Translations under genes and position numbers: made by a program
Shown: in pieces, positions 5,166 to 5,920 of the stretch
Position numbering within the stretch: the stretch's first letter is position 1
Layout: every line of letters starts with the position of its first letter
The notes under the pieces: model-generated
Told to the model about the DNA's origin: nothing
The model's database searches: none
Seen by the model: only the letters and a program-made list of their open reading frames with translations
Source: an uncultured Micrococcales bacterium
Lineage (GTDB): Bacteria > Actinomycetota > Actinomycetes > S36-B12 > GCA-2699445
NCBI GenBank assembly: GCA_903915555.1
Contig: CAIWTL010000634.1
Coordinates: 1 to 5,920 of the forward strand
DNA length: 5,920 nt
Reading direction: 5' to 3'

Positions 5166-5920
5166 TCAGTCCGACGAGCCGGTCGACTGAGCCGTATCCG
5201 CCCGGTCGCCGGTGAGCCCCCGCCTGTTGAGGAAGAACACGCCTGCGGACAGCAACGCCACGACCCCACCGACCAGTCCATGGGCACGGTAGCCGTCGAC
5301 CATGGCCTGCTCCTGCTCCGCGTCCACGGCCTCGACGGTCTCCAGGGGGACGGCCATCTGGGCAGCGATCTCCTCGCTCGAGACCCCCTGCTCGAGGGTC
5401 TCGGCGATCTGTGAGACCTGCTCCGGATCCTGTCCGGCGGCAGTCAGGCTTGCGCCCAGCGACGACTCATAGGCGGTGAAGACGACAGTGCTCATCAGCA
5501 CCACACCCAGCGCGGCGCCCAGACTGCCTGCGGCTCCGCGCAGCGCAGATGCGTCGCCCTCTCCCCCGCGTGGGGCCAGATTCATGATCGCGTTCGTGAG
5601 GGGGATCCCCGTGCCGGTCACCGCGGCGGAGTACAGGCATAGGACGAGGAGTGGGATTCCGGTGGGCTCGGTCGTCGTCGTTGCGGCGGAGAGGAAGAGC
5701 GACACGGCGCTGACCACCATCATCGCGGTGCCGGCGAACCGGATACCGCGCCGCTGGATCCAGCGGCCCGCGAGCCATGCGCCGACGAGTCCGGCGATCT
5801 GGGCGGGGACCATGACCAGGGCGGACTGGACGGCGTCGTACCCGTAGACGTACTGGAACCCGACCGTGGCGTAGTACCACATGTTGGTGAAGGGGACGAG
5901 GGCGACGACGAGCAGGAGCA
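5166..5920 (-). CDS. DHA2-family (EmrB/QacA-type) MFS exporter, C-terminal 250 residues (cut by right edge)
   Basis: The frame is open to the right edge, and the codons before the internal ATG at 5882 still encode a hydrophobic helix (LLLVVALVPFTN), so the gene starts outside the window. What is visible is the C-terminal half of a 14-helix drug:proton antiporter. The family pattern MWYYATVGFQYVYGYDAVQSA is followed by GLVGAWLAGRWIQRRGIRFAG, by TGTGIPLTNAIMNLAPRGGEGDASALRGAAGSLGAALG before a late helix, and by the last helix with a polar tail (NRRGLTGDRADTAQSTGSSD). An acidic, Gln/Glu-rich outer loop of about 60 residues (ESSLGASL through EAVDAEQEQAMVDGY) separates the last two helices, as is common in DHA2 proteins. 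Such pumps export hydrophobic or cationic compounds across the inner membrane; the substrate is unknown. It is convergent with the acetyltransferase gene, with no terminator visible in the 25-base gap. Confidence 0.87.
   Translation of the reverse strand, partial: LLLVVALVPFTNMWYYATVGFQYVYGYDAVQSALVMVPAQIAGLVGAWLAGRWIQRRGIRFAGTAMMVVSAVSLFLSAATTTTEPTGIPLLVLCLYSAAVTGTGIPLTNAIMNLAPRGGEGDASALRGAAGSLGAALGVVLMSTVVFTAYESSLGASLTAAGQDPEQVSQIAETLEQGVSSEEIAAQMAVPLETVEAVDAEQEQAMVDGYRAHGLVGGVVALLSAGVFFLNRRGLTGDRADTAQSTGSSD

Noticed and set aside
5142..5202. Direct repeat GTATCCGCCC at 5142-5151 and 5193-5202
   Set aside because: The second copy lies inside the DHA2 coding end, there are only two copies, and GC-rich words of this length recur by chance; no attachment-site context is seen.
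3311..5287. A continuous minus-strand frame of 658 codons, as if the MFS transporter had a 270-residue N-terminal extension
   Set aside because: The part above 4474 is polar, low in complexity and antisense to the well-supported acetyltransferase gene; the membrane protein begins naturally at the ATG at 4474 behind a -10 box.

Overview
The window is GC-rich (roughly two thirds G+C, with codon third positions mostly G or C). It looks like chromosomal DNA of an actinobacterium, most likely of the order Mycobacteriales (a Dietzia- or Gordonia-like organism is my guess, not proven). Three signs point there: a protein resembling the actinobacterial DUF222/13E12-type HNH endonuclease repeat family, several start codons placed directly downstream of TANNNT -10 boxes without a Shine-Dalgarno (leaderless genes), and the overall codon use. 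I see no tRNA, rRNA, CRISPR array or insertion sequence.

Layout. Positions 1-552 (minus) hold the N-terminal part of a DUF222/HNH-like protein that runs off the left edge. A 228-base divergent spacer with a long inverted repeat separates it from a 46-residue acidic small protein (781-921, plus). Convergent to this is an unrecognised Sec-secreted protein of 155 residues (964-1431, minus). A 168-base divergent spacer, rich in CCGGAAG/CTTCCGG copies and one hairpin, then leads to a 344-residue double-hotdog MaoC-type hydratase very like mesaconyl-CoA (beta-methylmalyl-CoA) hydratase (1600-2634, plus). After an 83-base spacer with a well-formed promoter comes a 193-residue beta-helix protein built of hexapeptide-like repeats (2718-3299, plus). 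Convergent to that is a 12-helix MFS transporter (3311-4474, minus). It is divergent, across only 42 bases, from a CatB/Vat-type O-acetyltransferase (4517-5140, plus). The right edge holds the C-terminal half of a 14-helix DHA2/EmrB-QacA-type efflux transporter (5166-5920, minus).

How the genes may work together. No long operon is visible; nearly every gene is a single transcription unit. The tightest link is the MFS transporter and the Vat/CatB-like acetyltransferase, whose start codons face away from each other across overlapping promoters. With the DHA2 exporter alongside, this could be a small drug- or metabolite-handling group (acetylation plus export), but that is inference from position. 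The MaoC-type hydratase has none of its usual ethylmalonyl-CoA pathway partners in the window.

The points most worth a second look are the near face-to-face leaderless promoter pair at 4482-4510, the heptamer cluster at 1487-1547, the histidine-studded beta-helix protein, and the edge-truncated DUF222-like gene with its poly-serine linker. I found no clear evidence for a wholly new multi-gene system.
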